Below are positions 47,998 to 55,607 of a stretch of 61,012 bases of DNA, piece after piece (the stretch's first letter is position 1; the number at the start of each line of letters is the position of its first letter). Source of the DNA: a virus; IMG/VR virus record IMGVR_UViG_3300010367_000056, positions 64,001 to 125,012 of that record. The stretch is one strand, 5' to 3'. Below the pieces are notes generated by a model. The model was given only the letters and a program-made list of their open reading frames with translations, was not told the DNA's origin and did not search any database. The translations under genes and the position numbers were made by a program.

Positions 47998-48875
47998 TGA
48001 AACTTAGATATTGGTATAAAATTGATCAAAGCAAACAACCTATTCCTGGCTCCAATATTAGGAGAAAATCAAGACCAGGCCCTAACTATCAATGGAAAGA
48101 GATTTTAGATCCTTGCTGCTCTCCACTTGATATCACATGCAGTTGTGGCCCAAGATACTTTATCCAACTTGATGGAAGAGGAAAACCTGTAGACGGTTCT
48201 CTTATTAAGAGAGCTGAAGAAGGTATGCCAGAGGGTACTGATGGCACTAAATTCTATGAACTTCAATGGAAATCGCCATGCTGTGGAGGTATTACATATG
48301 ATTTCTCACTAGGATTCTTAGCTGGCGGCACATTTACTGTCTCTGTAAACGGAGTCTTAAAATTAAGTACAATGACTGCCAAATCAGGTAAAATAGCAGC
48401 TAATAAAGGTGATAGTATTATTGTTAACTTAATACATTCTACTGGAGCAATGGATAATAGTTTAGTACTTACTGGTGGACACACTTTTGTTAGTACTTCT
48501 CAACCAGCTTCATACTCATTTACATGGAATGGTAAAGACACTAATATTGAAGCTAATATTGAAAAACAACCTGATATTATTAGCTGGAACTTTAATGTTG
48601 AAGGTGGTTACAGTGGCTCTGTTCAAATACTTGATAATGCAGATGATGTAACCGGTGGAGTTTTAATAGATCCTAATGGTGGAACGTTTGGATCTGTCGT
48701 AGGTCATACAATTACAGTTCATGTAAATAAATTAGTAGGAGCTTCTACTGCTATCTCAATGGATTTAAGTAATTCTATGATAGACCACCAAGAAGGTACT
48801 AGTCCAGCAACATTTACTTTTGTTTACACAGGTGGTCAACTTACTATGGATATATTTGTTCCTATCCCAGGTTAA
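47997..48875 (+). CDS. Adhesin-type protein with N-terminal tandem repeats
   Basis: 292 residues. Two related units lie at the N-terminus: RYWYKIDQSKQPIPGS ending DPCC (residues 4-41) and RYFIQLDGRGKPVDGS ending SPCC (53-97). Each has aromatic-x-I/L-D, then P-x-x-GS, then a basic segment and a CC pair. The rest (100-292) is Ig- or beta-sandwich-like (FTVSVNGVLKLS, FTFVYTGGQLTMDI). It is coupled to the upstream adhesin. The repeat unit may be a short surface-binding or virion-docking module. The function is inferred from context only. Confidence 0.6.
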   Translation: MKLRYWYKIDQSKQPIPGSNIRRKSRPGPNYQWKEILDPCCSPLDITCSCGPRYFIQLDGRGKPVDGSLIKRAEEGMPEGTDGTKFYELQWKSPCCGGITYDFSLGFLAGGTFTVSVNGVLKLSTMTAKSGKIAANKGDSIIVNLIHSTGAMDNSLVLTGGHTFVSTSQPASYSFTWNGKDTNIEANIEKQPDIISWNFNVEGGYSGSVQILDNADDVTGGVLIDPNGGTFGSVVGHTITVHVNKLVGASTAISMDLSNSMIDHQEGTSPATFTFVYTGGQLTMDIFVPIPG

Positions 48876-48891
48876 TTTAAACTTTAAACCA

Positions 48892-49173
48892 ATGATAGTT
48901 GAGAAAATCAATATTCCTAAATTAATGTTAGATAATGATGCTGCTTACATTAATCATGTGGAATATTTAGTGAATTCTATAGACGAGGAAGCTAAGTTAA
49001 CCATAATTCAAAAAATAGGTTCACTTGGCTTTCAAGTTATTCCGTCAGATCCTAAGCTTAAATCTTTTATAATTAAAGCAATAAGAAAATCTCACTATAA
49101 GTTGGGTCTCGAAATTAAGTTTTCTAAATCAGTGAATGCTACTCAGAATATTTCTTTTTGGACTGAATTTTAA
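48892..49173 (+). CDS. Last late gene, hypothetical (93 aa)
   Basis: 93 residues from the ATG at 48892 (AAACCAATG). The in-frame ATG at 48820 lies in the upstream gene and would add a hydrophobic leader, so the shorter form is chosen. The sequence is helical with an I/K-rich middle (FIIKAIRKSHYKLG) and no known motif. It ends 12 bases before the convergent terminator. The role is unknown. Confidence 0.6.
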   Translation: MIVEKINIPKLMLDNDAAYINHVEYLVNSIDEEAKLTIIQKIGSLGFQVIPSDPKLKSFIIKAIRKSHYKLGLEIKFSKSVNATQNISFWTEF

Positions 49174-49184
49174 TATGAAAAAAA

Positions 49185-49226
49185 AATAACCCCCATAAAT
49201 GCATTTCTGCATCTACGGGGGTTATT
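49185..49226. terminator. Bidirectional terminator between converging operons
   Basis: AATAACCCCC (49185-49194) pairs perfectly with GGGGGTTATT (49217-49226), and inside the loop ATGCA pairs with TGCAT. An A-tract lies on the left. It is placed between the last plus-strand gene and the last minus-strand gene, where transcription from both sides must stop. Confidence 0.9.
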
Positions 49227-49252
49227 ACTCATTATACAATATAAGTCTACAA

Positions 49253-49672
49253 TTAAATATAAGCTTCTAAAACTTCATAGAGTTTAGCAATTTCTTCAGG
49301 TTTTTCAAGAGTGATCTCACTTTGAACCCAAACTGTTTCTTTTCTTTCAACAACATTACCTTCTACAAAGCCTTTCTTAGGATTCTTAAGACTTACAGGA
49401 ACCCTTTGATCCTCATGATGACCATCAGATAATAATACAATTACTTTACCATTATCCAGTTCATGAGTTCTGATAAATAAATCTAAGTTGATATAATCAG
49501 TTTTCCACACAAACTCAGTCTCAAACTTTCCAGGAACAATTACTTCCTCATGAGTAACTTCTTCATCATCACCATCAATATCAACTGGAACTCTCTGTTT
49601 CAGAGGAATAGGATTACCTTGTGCATCTTTCTTTTGAACTTCTTTCTTTCTGCTGTACTTAAATGGAGTCAT
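49253..49672 (-). CDS. Hypothetical protein, last gene of minus operon
   Basis: 139 residues. A lysine-rich start (KYSRKKEVQKK) is followed by an acidic loop (DIDGDDEEVTHEE), then beta-rich sequence with LDLFIRTHELDNGKVIVLLSDG, then a helical end (KPEEIAKLYEVLEAYI). There is no recognised motif. It is separated by two bases from the gene before it and ends at the convergent terminator. Confidence 0.6.
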   Translation of the reverse strand: MTPFKYSRKKEVQKKDAQGNPIPLKQRVPVDIDGDDEEVTHEEVIVPGKFETEFVWKTDYINLDLFIRTHELDNGKVIVLLSDGHHEDQRVPVSLKNPKKGFVEGNVVERKETVWVQSEITLEKPEEIAKLYEVLEAYI

Positions 49673-49674
49673 TA

Positions 49675-50373
49675 TTAGTTTTTATTTTTACGTTCTTGAA
49701 TAGCGTTTAATAACATTTGAGCTTTATCAAATTTTCTGTCTTGTACAGATTCTTGTAATAATAATTGTAATTCTTCCAAAGAAAATTTCTCAGTATTAAT
49801 CTCTTCAGATACATCTCTCATTGAGATATTTTCTTCACCAGAGTTAGCTAGATGATATTTGATCTTAAATAGTTTTCCTCCAAGAGTTACATCTGCATAA
49901 TCAAATTTACCCTCTTTTTTACCTAACTTTTCTTCAAAATTGTCATAATTAAGACAAGAAGGACATGTACAATTTTCATCCTCGGACACTTCTTCTTGAA
50001 CTTCCTCATTTGAGGTCTCATTTACAGGAGTAGGTTTTCTACTTTCTTCCAGTTTTTTGGCTAACTTACCCACTAGTTCCTCAAGAGAACTTTTCAACTT
50101 AGATCTCTCAGCTTCAAATTCTTCTTTTGACATATTCTTTACTTTGTCTATAAAACCAGGAGGTAACATAGAGTTAGGAATTTGTTGTTTTGGAGTTTCA
50201 CTAAAGATCTTACGAGGATCAAAACTACCAAAACCATCCATACTTTCTATTTGGCCATTATCCTTAAGTTTCAGAATAGCGCCACCACCTACATTAACAC
50301 CTTTTTGTGCTAACTGTTTCACAATGTTTTCTACAAGTTTCTTTAACTCTTCTTTATTTGAATTATTCATCAT
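49675..50373 (-). CDS. UVR-like motif protein with CxCxxC (possibly McsA-like)
   Basis: 232 residues. There is a lysine- and glutamate-rich N-terminus, a central acidic linker, then CTCPSC, which could hold a metal. The C-terminal 33 residues (LEELQLLLQESVQDRKFDKA) resemble a UVR motif, the helical hairpin of UvrB, UvrC and the Clp adaptor McsA. A zinc-type cluster plus a UVR motif in one small protein recalls McsA, but the order and spacing are not diagnostic. It could be an adaptor for host Clp protease or a DNA-repair accessory; confidence is low. The start overlaps the HNH gene by 11 bases. Confidence 0.55.
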   Translation of the reverse strand: MMNNSNKEELKKLVENIVKQLAQKGVNVGGGAILKLKDNGQIESMDGFGSFDPRKIFSETPKQQIPNSMLPPGFIDKVKNMSKEEFEAERSKLKSSLEELVGKLAKKLEESRKPTPVNETSNEEVQEEVSEDENCTCPSCLNYDNFEEKLGKKEGKFDYADVTLGGKLFKIKYHLANSGEENISMRDVSEEINTEKFSLEELQLLLQESVQDRKFDKAQMLLNAIQERKNKN

Positions 50374-50869
50374 AATTGATTTTACTTTTTACGATTGTGG
50401 CTTCTATCATTTCAAGAAGCTCTATTTTCTTGATTTTTAAATAAGGTACATTATCTGGATTTAATTCATAACTATTATGACAATCTGGACAAAGTATTGC
50501 TATATTCCAACTAGAATGTCTATACTGTGGATAGTTTCTTTTCTCCAAGATGTGATGGAAATGCATTAAATTAGGTTCTGATCCTAATCCCTTATGACAA
50601 CACTCACATCTTGGATAATGTAGAATAATATCCATTCCAGGATCTCCTTGTGTTCTATTATCCCAAACATTCTTATAAAATATCTTATCATCCTCCAGTA
50701 AGTTCTTCTTTAAAGTTATTTTAAACTTTTGTTTTTCACTCACTTTAGCAATAGATTTTGGAGGCTGAAGTTTAAATGCACAGGTCTTACAGTACTTATT
50801 ACCTTCTATATTTTTATATATATAAGTTATTTGTAAACAACCTGCGCATATTTTCTTCTTTGATTGCAT
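50363..50869 (-). CDS. HNH endonuclease
   Basis: 168 residues. An N-terminal zinc-finger-like part has CAGC and later CKTC. The HNH core shows CECC (metal-binding pair), MHFHHILEKRNYP with the general-base His, an N in SSWNIAILC, and CPDCHNSYEL. The order C-x2-C, HH, N, C-x2-C-H is typical of zinc-bound HNH nucleases. It may act in recombination, packaging or host DNA breakdown. It is linked by a TAATG overlap to the gene at 50869-51054 and lies downstream of recA. Confidence 0.85.
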   Translation of the reverse strand: MQSKKKICAGCLQITYIYKNIEGNKYCKTCAFKLQPPKSIAKVSEKQKFKITLKKNLLEDDKIFYKNVWDNRTQGDPGMDIILHYPRCECCHKGLGSEPNLMHFHHILEKRNYPQYRHSSWNIAILCPDCHNSYELNPDNVPYLKIKKIELLEMIEATIVKSKINYDE

Positions 50870-51054
50870 TAATAAACTGGTTCGTTAGTAGTCTTTGCTT
50901 TCATGAACAAGGCTCTAGTTTTACGAGCTTGTGTGATATTTGGCTTATAAGCACTCAGACCATTTACTCTCACACGAAAAGATTTACCTACTTGATAAAT
51001 ATTTTTCTCTACTGCCTTGTAAGTTTTACTAACTTGATTGGTTTTTGTTGACAT
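50869..51054 (-). CDS. Small basic protein, possible arm/AP2-like DNA-binding domain
   Basis: 61 residues, basic. The section YQVGKSFRVRVNG followed by NITQARKTRALFMK resembles the three-strand-plus-helix fold of AP2 or integrase arm-binding domains, which contact DNA. It stands alone, with no catalytic domain. It lies between recA and the HNH gene and overlaps the latter. The DNA-binding role is inferred from pattern only. Confidence 0.5.
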   Translation of the reverse strand: MSTKTNQVSKTYKAVEKNIYQVGKSFRVRVNGLSAYKPNITQARKTRALFMKAKTTNEPVY

Positions 51055-51082
51055 TGATATGAATTTTAATTGTTACACAAAT

Positions 51083-52096
51083 TTACTTTGCCTCTTCCAC
51101 TTTAACAAGTATTTTGTTAAGTATTTCTTGAGAAAGTTCTGGATTATCTTTAAGTAATTGATTTACAGCTTCTTTACCTTGTCCAAGTTTATTTTGTTCA
51201 TAACTAAACCATGAACCAGATTTATTAATAATGCCTAAATCAACGGCAATACCTAAGACTTCACCCATTTTATTAATACCTTCACCAAACATGATATCAA
51301 ACTCAGCTTTGGTAAAAGGAGGAGCTACTTTATTCTTAATAACCTTTACTGTTACTGGATGACCAATAGCAGCATCTTCTTGGTTTTTAACTAAATTAGC
51401 ATTAGAAATGCTTCTTCGCACATCAAGTCTAACAGTGGCATAAAATTTAAGAGCATTACCACCAGTAGTAACTTCAGGAGATCCAAACATAACACCAATC
51501 TTTTCTCTCAATTGATTGATAAAGATTAATAATGTGTTATTCTTACTAGCTGATGCAGTAATCTTCCTTAAAGCTTGTGACATCAATCTAGCATGAAGAC
51601 CCATTTTATTATCTCCCATCTCTCCTTCAAGTTCTCCTTTAGGAACAAGTGCAGCTACAGAATCAACTACAACTACATCAAAGGCTCCACTACAGATCAT
51701 TCTATCAGCGATCTCAAGGGCTTGCTCACCGTAGTCGGGTTGAGAGATAATAAGATCATCAACATTAACACCTAACCTTTGAGCATAACCTTTATCAAAA
51801 GCATGTTCTGCATCTATAAATCCTACCATCCCCCCATTCTTCTGAGCTTCAGCCATCACATGAATAGCAATTGTAGTTTTACCTGAACTTTCGGGGCCAT
51901 AGATTTCCACAATCCTACCTTTTGGTAATCCACCTATTCCAAGAGCAATGTCAAGACCTAAGCTTCCAGTAGATACTACATTTGCTTTATCGAAGTCTGG
52001 CTTATCAGTTAATGCCATAATACTACCTTTACCAAAGTCTTTTTCAACTTTATCCATCATTAGCTTGATAGCTTTTTGCTTTTCTGCTTTATCCAT
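51083..52096 (-). CDS. recA: RecA recombinase
   Basis: 337 residues, full length for a bacterial RecA core. Walker A GPESSGKT is at 67-74, the same place as in cellular RecA. Walker [14 protein letters not shown] is intact, as are the L1 region ([15 protein letters not shown]), [20 protein letters not shown] (L2 area) and IKNKVAPPF. It binds single-stranded DNA and catalyses strand exchange with ATP. The similarity to cellular RecA, not to the diverged phage UvsX type, suggests acquisition from a Bacteroidota host. It starts 25 bases after a hairpin that probably ends the preceding transcript. Confidence 0.95.
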   Translation of the reverse strand: MDKAEKQKAIKLMMDKVEKDFGKGSIMALTDKPDFDKANVVSTGSLGLDIALGIGGLPKGRIVEIYGPESSGKTTIAIHVMAEAQKNGGMVGFIDAEHAFDKGYAQRLGVNVDDLIISQPDYGEQALEIADRMICSGAFDVVVVDSVAALVPKGELEGEMGDNKMGLHARLMSQALRKITASASKNNTLLIFINQLREKIGVMFGSPEVTTGGNALKFYATVRLDVRRSISNANLVKNQEDAAIGHPVTVKVIKNKVAPPFTKAEFDIMFGEGINKMGEVLGIAVDLGIINKSGSWFSYEQNKLGQGKEAVNQLLKDNPELSQEILNKILVKVEEAK

Positions 52097-52121
52097 ATTT
52101 ATATTTTAGTACCTCAAAGGT

Positions 52122-52164
52122 AATAAATTTGCCCAAGATTTCAATCATCTTGGGCAAATTTATT
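52122..52164 (-). terminator. 18-bp hairpin upstream of recA
   Basis: AATAAATTTGCCCAAGAT (52122-52139) pairs perfectly with ATCTTGGGCAAATTTATT (52147-52164) around a 7-nt loop. On the minus strand it follows the gene ending at 52163 and overlaps its stop codon, and recA begins 25 bases later. It is likely a terminator or RNA-stability element, which implies separate control of recA. Confidence 0.65.
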
Positions 52165-52498
52165 AATAATTCATGGGGCCATCTGATCTATATAATTTCT
52201 CTCTATCATTTAAATGGTCTAGTGTTGCGGGAAACTTATCTATTGCTTCTTTACCTGCCCCATAGAATCCTTGTTCTTGAGCTTGTGTGGCGAGAAACTG
52301 TAAATTCTCTTGTTGTTCAAGCTCCATAATTGCTCTTTTGAGATAGTTAGCCTGATCCAGAGTCTCTTCATAAGCATGTTGTAACCAATCTTTTAGACTT
52401 AAGTCCTTTCTATCAAGTGTAACTCCGTACTTGTTAATACCTACTTGAGATCTCTGTAATAGATCAGTCCTAACTGCTTCAACTATTTGATCTACCAT
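52163..52498 (-). CDS. Possible MazG-like NTP pyrophosphohydrolase
   Basis: 111 residues, mainly helical. The first half (RSQVGINKYGVTLDR, then DWLQHAYEETLDQANYLKRAI) matches the pattern of small phage all-alpha nucleotide pyrophosphohydrolase-like proteins, in which the EE-x-x-D acidic residues hold magnesium. The second half is shorter and unusual (GFYGAGKEAIDKFPATLDHL). If correct, it would remove unwanted nucleotides from the pool, fitting its neighbours ThyX and ribonucleotide reductase. The family call is by pattern and could be wrong. Confidence 0.5.
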   Translation of the reverse strand: MVDQIVEAVRTDLLQRSQVGINKYGVTLDRKDLSLKDWLQHAYEETLDQANYLKRAIMELEQQENLQFLATQAQEQGFYGAGKEAIDKFPATLDHLNDREKLYRSDGPMNY

Positions 52499-52509
52499 AA
52501 TTTAATTTT

Positions 52510-52686
52510 TTAAATATCCATTGCACATCCATGCTCACAATCTGAACAACAGTTACATTCTGTTTCACAGTCTCCGTGAATTTCTTCACTAAAAGGACAT
52601 GTGTAAGTTTCTCCAGACACAGGTTTTTTACAACCTTGACATAAAAAGGTTTGATCTTTCTTTTCTAACTTGATTTTGAAGTCCAT
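52510..52686 (-). CDS. Small cysteine-rich protein (58 aa)
   Basis: The ATG is at 52686 and the TAA stop at 52510-52512. The sequence contains LCQGCKKPVSG, YTCPF, GDCETECNCCSDC and EHGCAMDI: ten cysteines and two histidines in 58 residues, enough for two zinc sites. It resembles zinc-ribbon or knuckle micro-proteins. It overlaps the end of the upstream gene by 22 bases and lies 11 bases before the pyrophosphohydrolase-like gene. Short length and composition make it easy to miss in automated annotation. The function is unknown; nucleic-acid or protein binding is the usual role of such folds. Confidence 0.72.
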   Translation of the reverse strand: MDFKIKLEKKDQTFLCQGCKKPVSGETYTCPFSEEIHGDCETECNCCSDCEHGCAMDI

Positions 52687-52964
52687 AAAAGCATATTTTG
52701 AAGTTGTTTAAACTGTTGCATTGTTTCAATCTTAAGAATTGTTCTTATATTCTCAGGATCTGGTATTATATCTATAAATAATGACGGATCTCTAAGAATG
52801 AATCTACAAATATTAGTACTGTAATCTACAGACATATAATAATTGTCTTTCTCATATAATTGTCTCAATGTATTTGTTTCAAAATCTTTCATGAATTTCC
52901 AACCAAGTTCTTCTAAGGACTCCTTATTGATAGGATCATGCTCGGATAATTTTATCTTAAACAT
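52665..52964 (-). CDS. Hypothetical protein starting MFKIK (99 aa)
   Basis: It begins MFKIKLSEHDP, like the three tandem MFKI paralogues at 58349-59099, and shares with them a W/Y-rich beta pattern (WKFMKDFETNT, YYMSVDYSTN). Its end overlaps the cysteine-rich gene, and its ATG overlaps the stop of thyX (TAATG). The function is unknown. The shared N-terminus could be homology or convergence. Confidence 0.6.
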   Translation of the reverse strand: MFKIKLSEHDPINKESLEELGWKFMKDFETNTLRQLYEKDNYYMSVDYSTNICRFILRDPSLFIDIIPDPENIRTILKIETMQQFKQLQNMLLWTSKSS

Positions 52965-53611
52965 TATACAAAGTTAAAAGCTTTTAAAGTATGTTCAAAC
53001 GGATTTCCTGGAATATTTCTTACAGCATTTAGCATGTAAGTTGCTAATTCCCTAGTTTCTTGTTGAGCATCAGGCTTTAATCTTTGTTTCATCATGTTAA
53101 TAAAAGCTAACATACTACCAGTCCAGATACATTGAGTTTCAAGAGCTAATGGAAGTACAGCCCTAGCTTGTTCTTTAGAAACTCCCAAAGAAATTAAAGC
53201 ATTGTAAGATCCTTTGCAATAATCTATTGTTTGTCTATAAATATCTTTAGCTAGTTTATTATCAGTAGTAGATAATAATCCTTCACTTCCTTGCTTAGAA
53301 GATTTAGCTTGATTTCTAAATTCTTCTATCATATAATACTCATCAGAAAAATCAACATACCTACCTGAAATAGAGTTAGTTGTTATACCAACTTGATGCT
53401 TAAATACTTGTCTTTCAACGAATATTGGAAAGGTTAGTCTAAACTGCAACTGGGGATGTCTGAATACAGAAGTATGTCCATGTTCATAGAGATACTTAAT
53501 CAATTTCTCATCCTTCTCATCAAATTGCACTTTATTCTTTCCATAAGAGACTCTTGCAGCATTAACTACCATAAGATCATCTCCAAAATGACTTAATAAT
53601 TCTACTTTCAT
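52964..53611 (-). CDS. thyX: Flavin-dependent thymidylate synthase ThyX
   Basis: 215 residues. The region from VSYGKNK through HTSVFRHPQLQF, then FVERQVFKHQVGITTNSISGRY, follows the ThyX fold, including SGRY at 82-85. The usual catalytic motif RHR followed by about 8 residues and S is changed here to K71-H72-Q73. ThyX methylates dUMP using FAD, NADPH and methylene-tetrahydrofolate, so the phage can make dTMP independently of host ThyA. The gene is coupled by TAATG overlaps to nrdJ on one side and to a small gene on the other, forming a nucleotide-supply operon. Confidence 0.88.
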   Translation of the reverse strand: MKVELLSHFGDDLMVVNAARVSYGKNKVQFDEKDEKLIKYLYEHGHTSVFRHPQLQFRLTFPIFVERQVFKHQVGITTNSISGRYVDFSDEYYMIEEFRNQAKSSKQGSEGLLSTTDNKLAKDIYRQTIDYCKGSYNALISLGVSKEQARAVLPLALETQCIWTGSMLAFINMMKQRLKPDAQQETRELATYMLNAVRNIPGNPFEHTLKAFNFV

Positions 53612-55524
53612 TATGCTATTTCACACTTGCCTCCTGCACAAGCAGTATCCTGAGTAAATGCTGTATTATCATCTATTTCTACAACTTTAGTAAGGTCTAC
53701 ATCTGTAAGAGAGCCAACTCTTTTCAGATATTCTTCTTCAGAACAACTCTCAAAAGGAGCTTGAACATAAGTTCCACCATCATAAGGTAATACAGATAAT
53801 CCATTATAGACATCTCTATTATCCCACATCCAATTTCCAACCATCTCCCATTCATTATATTCTTCACAAGTCATTTTCTCAAGATCTTTACCCATTATAT
53901 TACAGTAGTATTTTCTATCCTTATCAATAGAAATAGTTGCAGAAACATTATGAGTATTTACACCATCTCTATGGCCAGATTTAATCCAGCTTGTAGAAAA
54001 TTGTTTTACTCTTTCTAATAAATCAATGGCACTCTCTGACCTCATAATAGCGTCTTCTGGAGCTTTCATAGGGATTCTTACACAAAGTACATCTGATCTT
54101 AATTGATCAACTTCACAAAGCTCAGGATGATGTATCTGCATATGCAGAGCTATATCTTCATTAATATTAAATCTTACAGTTCTTAAGAACCATTTATCAT
54201 GCCATGCATGAATTCCAGATGAAGAACCTAATACCAAAGAAGTAGTTCCTGAAGGTTTAATAAGAGTAGTTCTAGCTGCTCTATTAATTCCTAATAATCC
54301 AGCAATATCAGAATTTACTTCTTTAACTATCTCAGCAGCTTCTGCAAGATCTAAATCTTTAAGTTTACCACCTCCAATACCAGTAATACCTATACCTACA
54401 AGAGCATCTTTCTCAGTAGTTTTCTGCCAGATAGGTCTAAGATAGTGAAAATCAGTGAATCCAGCTTGTAAAGTGCCAAAGAATGCAGCGACAGCAGCTC
54501 TTTCATTTAAATCTTCTTGAGAAACAATAGTATCACCATTAATTTCACAAAGATTACAGAATTGGTAAGGTCTCAAAGCTACTTCACAACATGGATTTGT
54601 ACCCCAATCTCTATCATTACTCCAATAAAATCCTGGTTCTCCTGAACCTGAAAGTTCAATTTTATGCCATAACTTCTTGAATTCTTGTTCTGAAATCTTA
54701 TCTCTCTCAAGAACAGCAGAGTTATTAGCTCTTCCTCTCTGTTCATTCAACTCCCACCAATTTCCATACTTACACTCAAGCATTTCAACATCATCATGAG
54801 AGAATAAACTAATCATAGCTGCTCTCCTAATGCCACCAGCCAATACTGCATTTGCAATATGGCACATAATATCATGACATTCAAGAGGAGTAAGCCATTC
54901 ACCATTCTTTTTTCTGTCTAAAATTTGTTGAATTTCAAATAAACATTTTTTTAGAGGTTCAGGGCCAGGTGCTTTACCACCAGCAGTAACTAATCTTGCT
55001 CCTTTTAGTCTAATTTGACTAAAATCAAAAATTGGAAGAGGTTTTCCTTGTAAATAAGCCTTCATAAGAGCTTTAACAGCATCAGCCCAACCCATAATAT
55101 CATCAGCGACAACAAATCTTCTATGTTTTGTAGGTACTTTAATAGTAGGTAATTGATTAACATGATGGAATTGAACACTATAACCTACTCCAGTTCCTCC
55201 TAATAATAGAAACATAGTCTCTGAAAATGCATGAATACTATCAACAGGTAAATAACAACAGTTATAACCTCTAGCATGATTAGCTTCCATAGCTGGGCCT
55301 GAGAACTGTAAGGCTCTCATAGAAGGAAGAATCTTCTTATCTCTGATAAAGTCAATTTTAGCTGATATACTTGCTCCTAACTCAGGATATTTCTTCTCCA
55401 TCATTGTGAAATACCTATCAACAATCTCATCCCAAGTTTCTCTTCTCTTAAGATCAGGTCTATACTTTGCATATTTTGTAAATACAATTAAATCCGATAA
55501 AATTTGCTTTTCTTTTGTCATCAT
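53611..55524 (-). CDS. nrdJ: Class II (B12-dependent) ribonucleotide reductase
   Basis: 637 residues. Active-site elements match the monomeric adenosylcobalamin-dependent RTPR. Cys89/90 lie in GYNCCYL. N310-P-C312-x-E314 (TNPCCE) is followed eleven residues later by Cys323 (CNLCEIN), the same spacing as C408 and C419 in the Lactobacillus enzyme. A C-terminal redox pair Cys629-x4-Cys634 ends the protein. GTTSLVLGSSSGIH is the substrate loop. No N-terminal ATP-cone and no small radical subunit gene are seen. It is shorter than the 739-residue reference. It reduces ribonucleotides for DNA synthesis and needs cobalamin from the host. It overlaps thyX by one base. Confidence 0.9.
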   Translation of the reverse strand: MMTKEKQILSDLIVFTKYAKYRPDLKRRETWDEIVDRYFTMMEKKYPELGASISAKIDFIRDKKILPSMRALQFSGPAMEANHARGYNCCYLPVDSIHAFSETMFLLLGGTGVGYSVQFHHVNQLPTIKVPTKHRRFVVADDIMGWADAVKALMKAYLQGKPLPIFDFSQIRLKGARLVTAGGKAPGPEPLKKCLFEIQQILDRKKNGEWLTPLECHDIMCHIANAVLAGGIRRAAMISLFSHDDVEMLECKYGNWWELNEQRGRANNSAVLERDKISEQEFKKLWHKIELSGSGEPGFYWSNDRDWGTNPCCEVALRPYQFCNLCEINGDTIVSQEDLNERAAVAAFFGTLQAGFTDFHYLRPIWQKTTEKDALVGIGITGIGGGKLKDLDLAEAAEIVKEVNSDIAGLLGINRAARTTLIKPSGTTSLVLGSSSGIHAWHDKWFLRTVRFNINEDIALHMQIHHPELCEVDQLRSDVLCVRIPMKAPEDAIMRSESAIDLLERVKQFSTSWIKSGHRDGVNTHNVSATISIDKDRKYYCNIMGKDLEKMTCEEYNEWEMVGNWMWDNRDVYNGLSVLPYDGGTYVQAPFESCSEEEYLKRVGSLTDVDLTKVVEIDDNTAFTQDTACAGGKCEIA

Positions 55525-55540
55525 TTAAAATTTTAGTAAA

Positions 55541-55561
55541 AAGGGTAGCAAAACTATCCTT
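55541..55561 (-). terminator. Possible weak terminator
   Basis: AAGGGTAG (55541-55548) faces CTATCCTT (55554-55561). On the minus strand the stem has one A-C mismatch and is followed by TTTTT. It lies in the 83-bp gap between the phosphoesterase gene and nrdJ, one of the few gaps on this strand. Confidence 0.4.
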
Positions 55562-55607
55562 GTTATTTGTAATTACCAAATTTTAACTGAGACTTCTAAA
55601 AGAAATT

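Noticed and set aside
48820-48891. Longer start for the last late gene
   Set aside because: It overlaps the adhesin gene and adds a hydrophobic leader; the ATG at 48892 follows the usual A-rich leader.
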